From NCBI GenBank assembly GCA_905178155.1, contig CAJINV010000004.1, positions 2,246,391 through 2,310,390 on the forward strand: 64,000 nucleotides of DNA. The letters are read 5' to 3'. The translations under genes and the position numbers were made by a program. Numbering within the stretch: the first letter of the stretch is position 1; each line of letters begins with the position of its first letter. Below the pieces are notes generated by a model that was not told where the DNA came from, did not search any database, and saw only the letters and a program-made list of their open reading frames with translations. This DNA is from Amoebophrya sp. A120. Lineage: Eukaryota; Sar; Dinophyceae; Syndiniales; Amoebophryaceae. Below, piece by piece: positions 10,422 to 20,357 of the stretch.

Positions 10422-10738
10422 AGTTGATTTTAGGATGATCTTGGTGTCCTCTTCACCCCCACGACACGCCTGCCGGATAGTAGTCACAGCGAGCACAATG
10501 TTGAGGTTGACCCTATAACCGTGGGAACAGCGATCGCGATAGTCATGTTGTAGCAGACTGGTGGTGTGTAGCTGTACTACTGCGACACACGATGAATAAA
10601 CAATTAAAAAAAAAAATGAAAAAAAACTTAAAAAAGTCCAAAAAAATCAAGATACTTGTAAAAAAAACCCACGACAAGGATTCAGATGCGCTTCAACTAA
10701 TATGGTCACACGAGGACGATACCCCGCCGACACTTCGC
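10389..10738. repeat. Dispersed repeat, copy 2
   Basis: Related to 4684-4965, but with an A-rich insertion around 10600-10677. It begins inside the last exon of the 772-aa gene and continues through its 3' flank. Confidence 0.7.
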
Positions 10739-10889
10739 GGATCTTTCTTATACTAACTGCATGCAAGGATGAGGGGAAAGCGCCCTTGTCACCTATACAG
10801 CTTTTCTTTGCTGTTCTTGTGCACGAGATGCAATAGAAATACTTGAATGCAAGGTCCATTTTGATGTATCTCACTGCCCGTCGTTTTCA

Positions 10890-10945
10890 GGCAATGGTCT
10901 TCGGTGAGTTTTTTGCTGGGATCATGGTGCAAGCGAAGCATCGTT
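10890..10945. repeat. 55-bp direct repeat, copy 1
   Basis: The segment starting GCAATGGTCTTCGGTGAGTT is nearly identical to 11912-11966, with only a few mismatches in the last third. It contains a GGTGAGT donor-like word. Confidence 0.85.
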
Positions 10946-11911
10946 TATTGCGCAGTAACCAGTCTCGGACTAGAGCTGTTGCTAGCATGCTCCTCAGATC
11001 AATGAGATCCATGAACTAGGTCACAGAACACCGGTAGGTGTAGGATGTAAATACAGGGGTCACACTAGTAGGATCACAGGGATCACACACAGGACACCAC
11101 TAGAGTGGTGAGGATGACACCAATGGAATCATGTGAAACATGTACACAGTGCCAGAATGGCTTCTGGTCTTCGGGCCAGTAGCTGTAAGAATCAATTGCC
11201 CTGGAACTCCGTAGTACCTACTAGGTAGGTGCTTAGATAGTAACTCTGTTCTCTATCTTAGGACAGCGTGCTAGTTAGCATGCCTCGTCCCTGACGCTTG
11301 ACACGTCCACAGAGTTATGAGCCCAAGGAGTTCCCCTATTGGGAACGGGTAAGCACTACAAGCCACCCCCACCTATCCCTGCATAAGAGTAGGGAATGAG
11401 CTCCCCACGAAGTTGTGAAGTTGTGAAGAAATCCCAAGGCGTTGCTTCTCAAGCTGGTAGGCTTTGACAAAAGGCAATAAAAGGCTACGCCCGGCTCTGA
11501 CGACCTGGGTTTTCCCAAGGTGTCGAGCCTGGTCGCATCTTCGTCGTTAAGATGTTGATGAAGGAACCGCCCCCCTCTGCTGATAGATGAAATTCCCGTC
11601 CTTATTCGCGATGGGAGCATCGCTTTCCGTTGAATTCCATGCAGTGTCTGCATTCGGCCTTACCTGTGCTGGGAGTGTAAGCAATCGGTATAGAAATCTG
11701 AACGAATTGAATATGTGACAACCTTCCCCAGCTCGCGATGTATTTCCGAGCGGTATAGAGTGCGTTTAAGCAAGTAAAGGCAGTCGGCCTAGACTGGGGC
11801 CCAGTGGCCGCATTCCTTTGAGTCTGATCCCGGTGGCATACTTGGGATCGAAATCGATTGAGATTTTGTAGTAGGCGTAGCGGACAGAGTGGGCGTTATT
11901 TTGCCAGCGCA

Positions 11912-11966
11912 GCAATGGTCTTCGGTGAGTTTTTTGCTGGGATCAGGGTGCAAGCGAATCATCGTT
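11912..11966. repeat. 55-bp direct repeat, copy 2
   Basis: Near-identical copy of 10890-10945, about 1 kb downstream in the same intergenic region. Confidence 0.85.
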
Positions 11967-12680
11967 GTTTTTACGCTGGATCGAGGGAGATATGTATCAT
12001 CCTCTGTGTGGGAAACAGCGATCGTCTGTTCTGTCGTAATTGTTCTTTCGAGGAGAGAACGAGTCTTTTTTTCTTGATTGTCGTGATGTTTTTTCTTGCA
12101 CATAAGCAACAAACAGGAAAGAGGACCCATTTTGCAGCGTCGGTGAGGTTTTTTGGTTTCTTTCTTGTTGTTTTAAAGATAAAAATCATCAATTTCGGTG
12201 GTTTCGATGCCACGACGTTGTATAAAAAATCGTCGTCACTCTGTTCTGGAACATTCAAATTCAGTGAATATAGGTGCAAGTCGTTTTATTTCGAAAACAC
12301 GCTTGGTTTATTTGCTGCAGTCGTGGCATAGCTCTCTCCTTCGTACAGTAGCACGGAATGATCGTGGATATCTGATAGTCGTCTGTTGATTCGTTTTATT
12401 TCGCGTTTCCTCTTTGCGGTTATGGTTTCTGACAAACAAAATTTTCCACCCGTCGTGTAATTGATCCGCGTTTAGACCTCTTCTATTCGTAATACAATAG
12501 CCCACGCAGTTACTAGTCAACCTGAGTCACATATTTGCTTATGAACACCTGCGCGCCCCGCACGCGCACGCGCAAAGGGAAACTACCAGTAGTACAACTC
12601 GTTTACTGAACCCGCAGCATTTATTTGAGAAGTCCTTTGTCTACCAATCGAAGTGCAGATTTTCGAAAGACATCAAAAAG

Positions 12681-15600
12681 ATGATGCAAGGCCTACTGAA
12701 GCCGTACAAGAACGTGGCTGCTATCCTGAGCAGAAACGTCCCTGCCCCAGAGTCAATGATTGGGTACGTAGCAATAAAAGAAATCCAGAAGCTTTCGGAG
12801 TCACGCATGACAAGTTCCTCGCTGCATTGTAGTGCAGTTGAGCAAGCGCGGCCGCATGACCACAGTGCCGTCCTCTCCTTGTCCTGTTTAGAGCAGCGCT
12901 AGTACAACTACACATGCCATCAAAAGTTACGGCTGGAAATGTCTACTTTGTCATCATGGGCGGGACGCGCATTGCAAATGTTAATGTTCCTGCAGTGCCA
13001 AATCTGCATGACAACCCAACCCTGCTGGGGTGAGAACGTTTTTGTCCAGGATAGCCGTGGAGAAGCAGCAGCGCGACGCGGCCAACAAGTCCAACGCCTC
13101 GGAACTATCAAATGTAAAAATGTCCGGGTCTGGAAGACTGCCAGGTTTGTGTTGCATATTCTGCATCAGCCACCAAGCATCACAGATTCTTAGAGGGCTT
13201 TGTGATGCCGATTCCGCATGAGAGATACCCTCCACACGTGGCACAAACTGGCCTCGTCTTGCTGGTCATGCATCACAGATTTCTTTAGAATCCACAGACA
13301 GCATCACAAGTTGGATCCTTCCAGACCCAGACATTTTTACAATCCATAGGAACCTCTCTCGGTCCAATCTGGCATCAGCTCGGATGGCACGCACTCCTCC
13401 GCCGGGGCGGCGCACCAGGGTATGACGAACGAAGATTTAAGTAATTCTGCCCGCTTCCTCCGTATTTGTACTAAATGTATGTTATCCCACAGAAAAAAGC
13501 TGGCAGGTCACATTTGTAATGCAAAAATAAATACACAAAGCAATCTGTATTGCGTATCCGAAGCAGCATGCTATGAGGCCGCCCATGGCAGATTTTTCTG
13601 TGTATTTATTTTTGCATTACAAATATGCCCTGCCGGCTTTTTTCTGTGGGATATATGTTGAAACTCAAATTATATTAACCTCGTTTCCTCAGCCTGCGAG
13701 CTGTCTGTTCCATGATCGGCATGGTGACAGAGTATCGAGAAAAACCGTACATCAACCGCAGTACGCATGGATTGCGAGAACTGTGCCCTGTTTGGAATCA
13801 TGGCATCCTATGGCGTCACTGATTCAACATGCAGCTAGTGTTAGAAGATAAGGCGATGGGAATATGGTGAAAATTATACTTCTTGTTTACTCATTCTGCA
13901 TCTTCACTTGCGACGAGCTCTTTTACCACTACCAAATAAGGAGGTTGTTGGACGGGTGGAATCAAGGGGTTTTTTGTGCACGCTGATACATGACAGCAGC
14001 AGTACCCAAGCGACGTCGAGCGGGGAGTTGAGTCCGCCTATCAAGAAGAGAAATCCCCCCTCGTCCCAATATCGAAAAGGCACGCCTCAGAAAATTTGCA
14101 GTGTTGATTTGGGGCCACAAGTGGCCTCTTTCTTGCAAGAAGGCAACTGCTCTACCGGCTCCGCGGTTTAGGATGCTCCTAGACCGCATTACACAGGCGG
14201 TTTGGGATGCCTACGTTAGACCTAGTACAGGGAAGGCGTCTGCCATGCTATGCGCCTACCCCAAAACATCCGCGCTAAGGCGGTCCAGTACTGCAAGTCA
14301 CAGTACTGCAAGACACAGCTCCGGATTTGTGTACAATAAACCTGCATCACAGATTTCCGCTTTGATAGGGGGAGGGAGGATTGATTTTTCTTCTTGATAC
14401 CGCCCACGTTGCTGCACATCCGGAAGCCGTTCTGCCAACCGGTATTACAGTGAAAAATGCCCCCACGACCCCGGAATTTGCAAAAGGTTCTCATGCATAA
14501 GGTTTTCAAATGAAGAACTTTTTATTTATGCATAAAAGGACTATGACTATGAGCCTCTCTGATGCAGCAGAATCTAGGCACGGAAGGTAGTTGCTGCATC
14601 AGAGATCCGCCTGCTCTTGGGCTCCTTTGCAAAACAAATTTCAGCTATTCAGCATGGCAAATTTGTCATGCTGATATATGCAAGACGGGGAGTGTTTCCA
14701 TCGGAAGGGTTTGCAATACAAATGCTGCCAGGTAGTGCTGGGGTGTGGGCATTTTTCATTGTAATAACAGGAGCCGCGGATCAAGGACAGAAAAGAGCGG
14801 GAGAAGGCGGAACGTATCAACTACTATAGTGCTGATTTATTTGACTTCTCTGTTGGACTTGGAGTTGGTCTAGTATCGCTTGTGCTCCTTCGAACAAACC
14901 CAAAAATCCTCTTCCTGACTGTACTCGCCGGCTTGCCAAATGTTGCGCGCGGACGAACATCAATTCCCCAGGTGCTATGCCCGTCCCGGTTTCCTCCAGT
15001 CCTTCGCTGGCACACAGGACGTTTCTCGGCACCGCCTACCTGGGCTTCAACAAGAACCACACCGGCGCGCTATCGTATTTAAAAACGTCCCTAACCCATA
15101 TTTGTATATGCAAATTTGCATGCTGAAAATGTTTCTCATGCGCAGCCCAATTAGAAGCATTTTCTACCTGCGTTTTGGAATTTGTTATGCGCCAACCAGC
15201 ATGACCATGACATACTAGATCTGTGATGCTTCTGAGCTACCTCAAACAGCAACACACTACGAGTCCGAATTTGTCATGCAAAACAGCCAAAGCGTGTGGT
15301 GTGGATTTGTCTAGCCGATTCCCCGTCTTGACTATGGGGTGGGGACGTTTTTACATGGGATACGCGCCCAACAACCTGCACCCGGTGCAGAACGTGAAGG
15401 ACAAAGAGGTCCACGTATTGAGAGGAAAAATCCCCCCTCCCCATATCGAAAAGGTCTGCTTCCGAAAATTTGTGATGCAGACTTGTGACCACAAATGCTG
15501 TCTGTCTTGCAAGAGGGCAAACTCAGAGACTCCGCCACGATATGCAGACGATTTGTAATGCTGCAAGACCTATAGGGCAGACGTCTTCCATGCTAGGCCC

Positions 15601-18600
15601 CTACACCAAGAGGCCCGCCCTTAGGCTTGCGATCTGCGTGCAGTCCTTTACTGCAAGACAAATGTGATTTGTGTACTCAAATACAGCAACACAAATTTCA
15701 TTTTCGATATGGGGAGGGGGGATTTTTCCTCTCAATACCACGCACTGTACGAGGGCCAGGTGATGACGGAAATAGCCGTATCTTGTGTGAAAATGTTATC
15801 AAATGCAAATGTGTCTGGGTCTGGAAACTTGTGATGCTAAAAGGTGGATGATGGAAACAGATCCGAATTCAACTCAGCATGACAACTTTCTAGAACGCTT
15901 TCTCATAGGCAATCCGCATGAGAAGCTGCGCTTTTCTATGTACTTACAAAAGAGGCCGCGACCGTTGTTGGTTTATGCACTACAGATTTCCTAGGTATGG
16001 AAAGCTAGCATTACAAGTTCCAACCTTCCAGACCCAGACATATTTGCATGTGATAAATGTACCCAGCTCCCTATAGTACTCGTAGTTGTCGTCCTTGTCT
16101 ACCCTGGGCGTAATTGCATTGATTTGACCATCGCAAGGCGGCGAGTAGATTCTCATGCGGCTTCTTGTGGTGGTGCCAGCAACTCAATGTAGTTCCTCTT
16201 GCAGCTCTACCAATCAGGATTGGAAAGTGGATTTGTGATCCCTCCGCTCTGACTAAGCGCGACGTGTGGCCGGAATGGCAAAACCAAAAGATTAGATGGG
16301 AATACTTCTCTTGTCTAGTTCCGGGACTTCTCGCATAATCGTGGTGACTCGGTGTGGGGACGTTTTGACACAGGATAAGCTGCCACGGTGAAGAAGCCCG
16401 ACAATGTCAGCGAGAATTTATGGCTGGCGAACAATTTCGTGAAGATTCTGAAAGAGGTGCTAATGACTATTAGTTCATCCTAAAAAGTCGTGTGGTTGAT
16501 GTTAAAGTTCCATTTTTTCATCCCGTGCTGTGTCAAAGAAAAAATTATTGTATGTTTGGTTTTTGATCATGTGTTGGAATCATCTTTACATGAATCTCCT
16601 CCACGCGACAGGTGTCTATGGTCTCCTCCTTCATGCTGGCCGGGTGCTGCACGGAGGCCAGCTGTCCGGTGATGCGGGCCGGCACGCACACCTACTTGTT
16701 ATGCATTGCAAATATTTCTGATTCTCATGATTCTGGGTATTCGCACTCGCGGTCGCACTTACCGTTCGAAGAATTTAAGACTTGGGAAATTACTCAACTC
16801 CCATCCTGCTCCGTTGACTGCGCAATGCATGTAGTTTCGGGAATTACCTTGTTTCTTGAGGCAGAAGCACGCTTGCTCGTGCGCACTCTGCACCGCAGCA
16901 ACCTTCCACGATTTCGCGTCTTCCTTGGCTGTGTAAAAATTAGAGATACCTAGACAAGTTCAACCAGAGATATTTGCAATGCATTCCTCTGGCAAGACCA
17001 CCACCAGGACGGCAGCACCACGTCGGGCGTGGAGTATCCAGTGCAAAAGTATTCTGCTGGTGCTGATGGTTGCGACCATGCATAGCGAACCTAACCTTCG
17101 TCTCAGGCTAGAGCAGCATGACAAATTTTCTTGTTGATTTTTGTCATGCGATTTACACAACTAGTACGAGCACGACCACGAGTCTTTTGTGATGCATAGG
17201 GAGTTGTCCGCACCGAAATACATCAAGGCGGTTTTGGACACGGCACAGATATCAACTTGAAAAATGTCTGGGTCTGGAAGAATGCAAGTTTGTCATGCTT
17301 GTCTGGCATGACTCTTACATCTGTCATGCACATTACCAAAGAGCCCCAGTTTTCTGTCATGCAGAGACGTAGTTTGTCACGCAGAATAGGCAACACCTAG
17401 AAGCTACGAAACTTGTCATGCTGAGCCAGCAATTGTCGCCTCCTCATGATACGCCACACAGCATCACAAGTTTCCAGACCCAGACACTTTTGCATTTGAT
17501 AGCAGAACATGATCAACGATTCGCGGGTGTTCCCCAGGGAGAGCGGCAGACCCTTTCCGGAGTGCTTCAAGGAACTGGTACTTCATATTCAATCATTGAA
17601 TGGAAGATTACAGAGTTGCCGCGCGACGGAGATATTCATCCTAAAACCACAGCAAGATACACGACATTTTCGATTAGCCTGCTACGTAACCCGTTCCCAG
17701 TTTTGTTTAACTGCAAAAAAGAGCCACGTTCACATTTTCTGCATTACGCATAAATTTTGTTGCAGGTCGTTCCGCAGTTCCGGCGTTTCTTTCGGTGTAT
17801 GCCCTGCTGCCCGGCTGTGGCCATCTCGATGCGAATGCTGGCAAATTTGTCTTGCATGAATGGAAACGAGGTGCCGAGCGACCTACTGGGGGGGATTATC
17901 TATTCCCGGTCTTGTATGACACTGCAGTTTCGAATGCGGACAGGAACTAGACAGATGCTAATTTCGGATACAAAAACGACCGAGGCGCGTGGTGCGCATT
18001 TTGCAGCGCAGCTCGGCGCAATTGAGATTACCACAATTTTCACACTTCCATACGGTGCTACTGCCACTTCTACCGCCACTATCAAAGTGCACAACTCTGG
18101 CCCGCCCTCGTTTGTCGTGCAAAAAGCCACTCCGAGTACGGTAGCGAACTACCCTGTAGCACCGCTTCGCATGACGTCGCACTAACACATTCAAAGAGAA
18201 CTACAGTCTGCGCCTGGATTTGGCATGCTAACGTGCACAATTCTGATTCAGTCTGTGTATCTTTTGCTGTTTCATGAAGACTGCAATCCGTCGTGTCCGG
18301 ATTTGTCATGCAAAAGCTACATTTGTAGCAGTGCTTCTGTTGCTGCTCATGCCCTATAAATGAGTAAGGAGGGGGGAATTGTGTACTCTGATAACCACCA
18401 CTTCAAGCAGATGGAGGAGTTGGGCATTGAGAAGTATCCCGTGTACAAGCAAACTTGTCATGCGGAGAATTTCCATCCGCGAAAGCATTTGTGATGCGTC
18501 GGTCCCCATGAGAGGGGTTTTATACTTGCTGCGAGCAGCCGGCAGGTGATGAAGCTTTGTGATGGACAACCCAGGCTTCTTAAGTACCACCTAGGCGTCA

Positions 18601-19480
18601 AGATACAACAAATCGAAGGTTGTCATTATGCCAATTTCATCGCATAGGGACTTGCTGGAGTGTTGCCAAGTTTGCGTTGTTGCTCAGGATAAGCAGCGGG
18701 TGCGATTTTGCGCGGCGTTTTGCACCATGTTCTGCAAGGAGTTCAACATTTGCGCGAGCACGGAGTACGACACGATTGACACCATGATCGAGCAGTGGCT
18801 GGACGAGTTGGACAGTGAAAATCAGTATCAAATGGAAAAATGTCTGGGTCTGGAAGAATTCATGTTTGTCATGCTTGTCTGTCATGACTCTCAAATCTGT
18901 CATGCACGTTAAGTACCCAAGAGCGCCACTTTTCTGTCATGCAGAAGCGCAGTTTGTCATGCAGAATAGGCAACAGCGAGAAGCTCAGGAACTTGTCATG
19001 CTGAGCTAGCACTTGTGGCCTCCTCATGATACGCCGCCCAGCATCACAAGTTTCCAGACCCAGACACTTGTGCATTTGATAATCAGACCGGCAGTATCAG
19101 TTGTAAAACCATTCCCACCCGCCCAGAGTTGTCATGCAGATTTGCAATGACAGGCACAATTGTAATGCGTATCTCCATGCGAGGCATTTGCATTTCTAGT
19201 CGTGTAGCTGTGGCATTTGTAATGCCGTAACCAGGATAAAGTAATAGCAGATGGTGGATTTGCGATGCGCTTAGCGACCGTGCTAAGCTGCACCACACTA
19301 TGGACTGCAACTTGTGATGCGTGAGTCCCAAAACTTATACGCTTGCGTTGCAAAGCCAAAATCCCTCTCTTGACTCTAGAGTGGGGACGTTAGCTTTTCC
19401 TCAGGATAGACAGCGAAAACGGTAGCTCTTCCGACGCATCTCCCTACCAGAGACCGCAGAAATTGGCGTCGCAGAACTGA
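12681..19480 (+). CDS. MOB1: MOB1-family kinase co-activator, 17 introners
   Basis: Adaptor that binds and activates NDR/LATS kinases (Hippo and mitotic-exit signalling). The reconstructed C-terminal 315 residues carry the domain: ENLWLANNFVKILKE, then CCTEASCPVM (two zinc-ligand Cys), YLWQD, LSAPKYIKAVLD, RVFPRESGRPFPECFKEL, RRFFRCYCHFYRHHF (the two zinc-ligand His), FCTMFCKEFNI. Domain exons run 13997-14038, 14405-14442, 14772-14813, 14972-15070, 15368-15415, 15743-15796, 16061-16068, 16382-16456, 16612-16699, 16991-17034, 17204-17249, 17507-17577, 17766-17797, 18058-18079, 18399-18434, 18697-18825, 19087-19094 and 19414-19480. Three further introns are GT-AG (14814-14971, 16457-16611, 17578-17765). 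There is no in-frame ATG near 13997, so I join the upstream exons 12681-12721, 13059-13105 and 13354-13480 as an N-terminal extension; that junction is in frame (387 aa) but unproven. Confidence 0.85.
12722..13053. mobile_element. Introner, family C (332 bp)
   Basis: Left end TATCCTGAGCAGAAACGTCC, right end GTTTTTGTCCAGGATA. Flanks GCTGC and GCCGT match at only 3 of 5. Lies in the 5' part of the MOB1 transcription unit. Confidence 0.75.
13106..13348. mobile_element. Introner, family A (243 bp)
   Basis: Left end TATCAAATGTAAAAATGTCC, right end ACAATCCATA. The duplication GGAAC is exact (13101-13105, 13349-13353). Removal joins NASE to PLSVQ. Confidence 0.9.
13483..13653. mobile_element. Introner, family E, near-perfect long palindrome (171 bp)
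   Basis: The left end TATCCCACAGAAAAAAGCTG matches the right end GCTTTTTTCTGTGGGATA. The inverted repeat continues inward through TTGTAATGCAAAAATAAAT and its inverse, leaving a small loop. The duplication TATGT is exact (13478-13482, 13654-13658). It sits at the donor side of a probable GT-AG intron running to about 13996. Confidence 0.9.
14039..14399. mobile_element. Introner, family B (361 bp)
   Basis: Left end TATCAAGAAGAGAAATCCCC, right end TTTTTCTTCTTGATA; the variant AAGAAG is mirrored as CTTCTT in the other arm. The duplication CCGCC is exact (14034-14038, 14400-14404). Confidence 0.92.
14443..14766. mobile_element. Introner, family C variant (324 bp)
   Basis: The left arm TATTACAGTGAAAAATGCCC matches the right arm GGGCATTTTTCATTGTAATA over 20 bp with a single mismatch. 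Flanks ACCGG and ACAGG match at 4 of 5. Removal joins FCQP to EPRIKD. Confidence 0.85.
15071..15362. mobile_element. Introner, family C (292 bp)
   Basis: Left end TATCGTATTTAAAAACGTCC, right end GACGTTTTTACATGGGATA. The duplication CGCGC is exact (15066-15070, 15363-15367). Removal joins NHTGA to PNNLHP in MOB1. Confidence 0.9.
15416..15737. mobile_element. Introner, family B (322 bp)
   Basis: Left end TATTGAGAGGAAAAATCCCC, right end TTTTTCCTCTCAATA; the arms share the private variant TTGAGAGG/CCTCTCAA. The duplication CCACG is exact (15411-15415, 15738-15742). Its interior is inverted relative to the element at 31333-31654. Confidence 0.92.
15797..16055. mobile_element. Introner, family A (259 bp)
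   Basis: Left end TATCAAATGCAAATGTGTCT, right end GCATGTGATA. The duplication AATGT is exact (15792-15796, 16056-16060). Confidence 0.92.
16070..16377. mobile_element. Introner, family C, left end decayed
   Basis: The right end GTGGGGACGTTTTGACACAGGATA is typical of C in shape, but the left arm is barely recognisable. The short repeat AGCT flanks it (16065-16068, 16378-16381). Removing it gives MYPAATVKKPDN, continuous with the MOB1 domain, which is the main evidence. Confidence 0.65.
16700..16985. mobile_element. Introner, family A, diverged (about 286 bp)
   Basis: The left arm TATGCATTGCAAATATTTCT is inverted on the right as AGATATTTGCAATGCAT. Flanking repeats are poor (CTTGT and CCTCT). 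The restored HTYLWQDHH matches the conserved Trp region of MOB1. Confidence 0.75.
17035..17198. mobile_element. Introner, family G (164 bp)
   Basis: Left end TATCCAGTGCAAAAGTATTC, right end CTTTTGTGATGCATA. Flanks TGGAG and GGGAG match at 4 of 5. Removal joins SGVE to LSAPKYI in MOB1. Confidence 0.8.
17250..17501. mobile_element. Introner, family A (252 bp)
   Basis: Left end TATCAACTTGAAAAATGTCT, right end GCATTTGATA. Flanks ACAGA and GCAGA match at 4 of 5. Its interior is the reverse complement of the element at 41099-41353, including the CTCCTCATGATACGCCAC block. Confidence 0.9.
17798..18052. mobile_element. Introner of unassigned family (255 bp)
   Basis: It begins TATGCCCTG and ends CTTCCATA, with only weak inverted similarity between the arms. 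The duplication CGGTG is exact (17793-17797, 18053-18057). Removal gives RRFFRCYCHFYRHHF, recovering the zinc-binding His pair of MOB1, so the boundaries are well supported despite the weak arms. Confidence 0.75.
18080..18393. mobile_element. Introner, family F (314 bp)
   Basis: The left arm TATCAAAGTGCACAACTC resembles the inverse of the right arm GGGGAATTGTGTACTCTGATA. Flanks GCCAC and ACCAC match at 4 of 5. Only 22 nt of exon separate it from the previous introner. Confidence 0.82.
18435..18691. mobile_element. Introner, probable family C, diverged (257 bp)
   Basis: It begins TATCCCGTGTACAAGC and ends TTGTTGCTCAGGATA. Flanks AGAAG and AGCAG match at 4 of 5. Removal joins ELGIEK to RVRFCAAF in MOB1. 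Confidence 0.72.
18826..19081. mobile_element. Introner, family A (256 bp)
   Basis: Left end TATCAAATGGAAAAATGTCT, right end GCATTTGATA. The duplication ATCAG is exact (18821-18825, 19082-19086). Confidence 0.92.
19095..19408. mobile_element. Introner, family C, diverged (314 bp)
   Basis: Left end TATCAGTTGTAAAACC, right end GGACGTTAGCTTTTCCTCAGGATA shortened by decay. Flanks GGCAG and GACAG match at 4 of 5. It is separated from the preceding introner by an 8-nt exon. Confidence 0.82.
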
Positions 19481-20357
19481 TCGGATACTTACGGGGAGGA
19501 CGGGCAAGGAACTCCGCGCGGAGACGTCGGAAATGTCGCGGAGGAGTTAGTCGCTGCGGATACCGTATGAAGATCGAGGTTCTGTTGAAAAGATATTTCA
19601 TAAAGTGATACAGGGGCATGAATAGTAATATGTTTTTTACAGTAACAGCCGTAATGTATTTTATCTTGTAACGTTGTTTGAGCACATATTAGTTTGTAGT
19701 TGATTCGCTCATGTTTGTAGTTGATTCTTGCTTGTTTCAATCGCAGGTGAATAACGTGAATGTCGACAGGAAAGGCGACTAGCAAATTGTATAATCATAC
19801 TGCCATAGGAAATGGTGATAGTATTCAAGTTCAATGTGCATAGTCTGGCAGTGTTTCTCTCTTCAACCGAGAAAAGAGTAGCAAACCAATTTTTTGACGT
19901 TCTTGTATAACCATGTGGAATTCCTCAAAGAAAAGTTGTGGATGCGCACCAGCCCGCAAGGCAAGCGTGCCACGACACCAGTCCGAACGCATACAGTATT
20001 TAATGAGTTTCAATTTGGCTATGGATTTGGAAAGCCGAAGAGAGCGATAGCTTGTGTCGCCTCCGAATGTCCACTCTTGAGGACGACGTCGCGCAACGTG
20101 GCTGAAGTGCGACTGGAATAGTCATGTGATGTTCGCTCGGCGTAGTCACCCGAAGCGGAGACGAGACTGGTCGACACTCTTCAAACTTGTCGGTACTTGA
20201 CGCGATCAAACACAGCTGTAGCACGATCTCGAGTTCCTGGGAGAAACTCGGTAGACTAGCTTCTACAACCCGTCGCACCGTTCTTGCACTCCTAGGGATT
20301 GAAACTATATAGTAAAGTAGGTACAGCAACTCACGAAAGTGAGAGGAGCAACAAAAG
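19481..20357. other. Intergenic region, MOB1 to S1
   Basis: I see no gene and no introner here. It should contain the MOB1 terminator region and the S1 promoter; the only candidate element is the CTATATAG motif at 20303-20314. Confidence 0.5.
20303..20314 (+). promoter_or_regulatory. Candidate core promoter motif AACTATATAGTA (S1)
   Basis: The 12-mer lies 44 bp before the S1 start codon and occurs identically 61 bp before the BiP start. It contains the palindrome CTATATAG. Two occurrences are weak evidence; it could be chance in AT-rich leaders. Confidence 0.3.

Larger units (their letters stand above)
10422..12680. other. Intergenic region, 772-aa gene to MOB1
   Basis: No gene recognised on either strand. 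It contains the rest of the dispersed repeat, an A-rich tract (10600-10680) and two copies of a 55-bp repeat (10890, 11912). A 105-codon minus-strand ORF at 11336-11653 has no recognisable features. Confidence 0.5.

Noticed and set aside
11336-11653. 105-codon minus-strand ORF
   Set aside because: No recognisable motif, no supporting context, and all other genes are on +.
14814-14971. Segment starting TATCAACTACTATAG after GAACG as another introner
   Set aside because: No matching right end or repeat was found, while GTATCA...CCCCAG gives an in-frame GT-AG intron.
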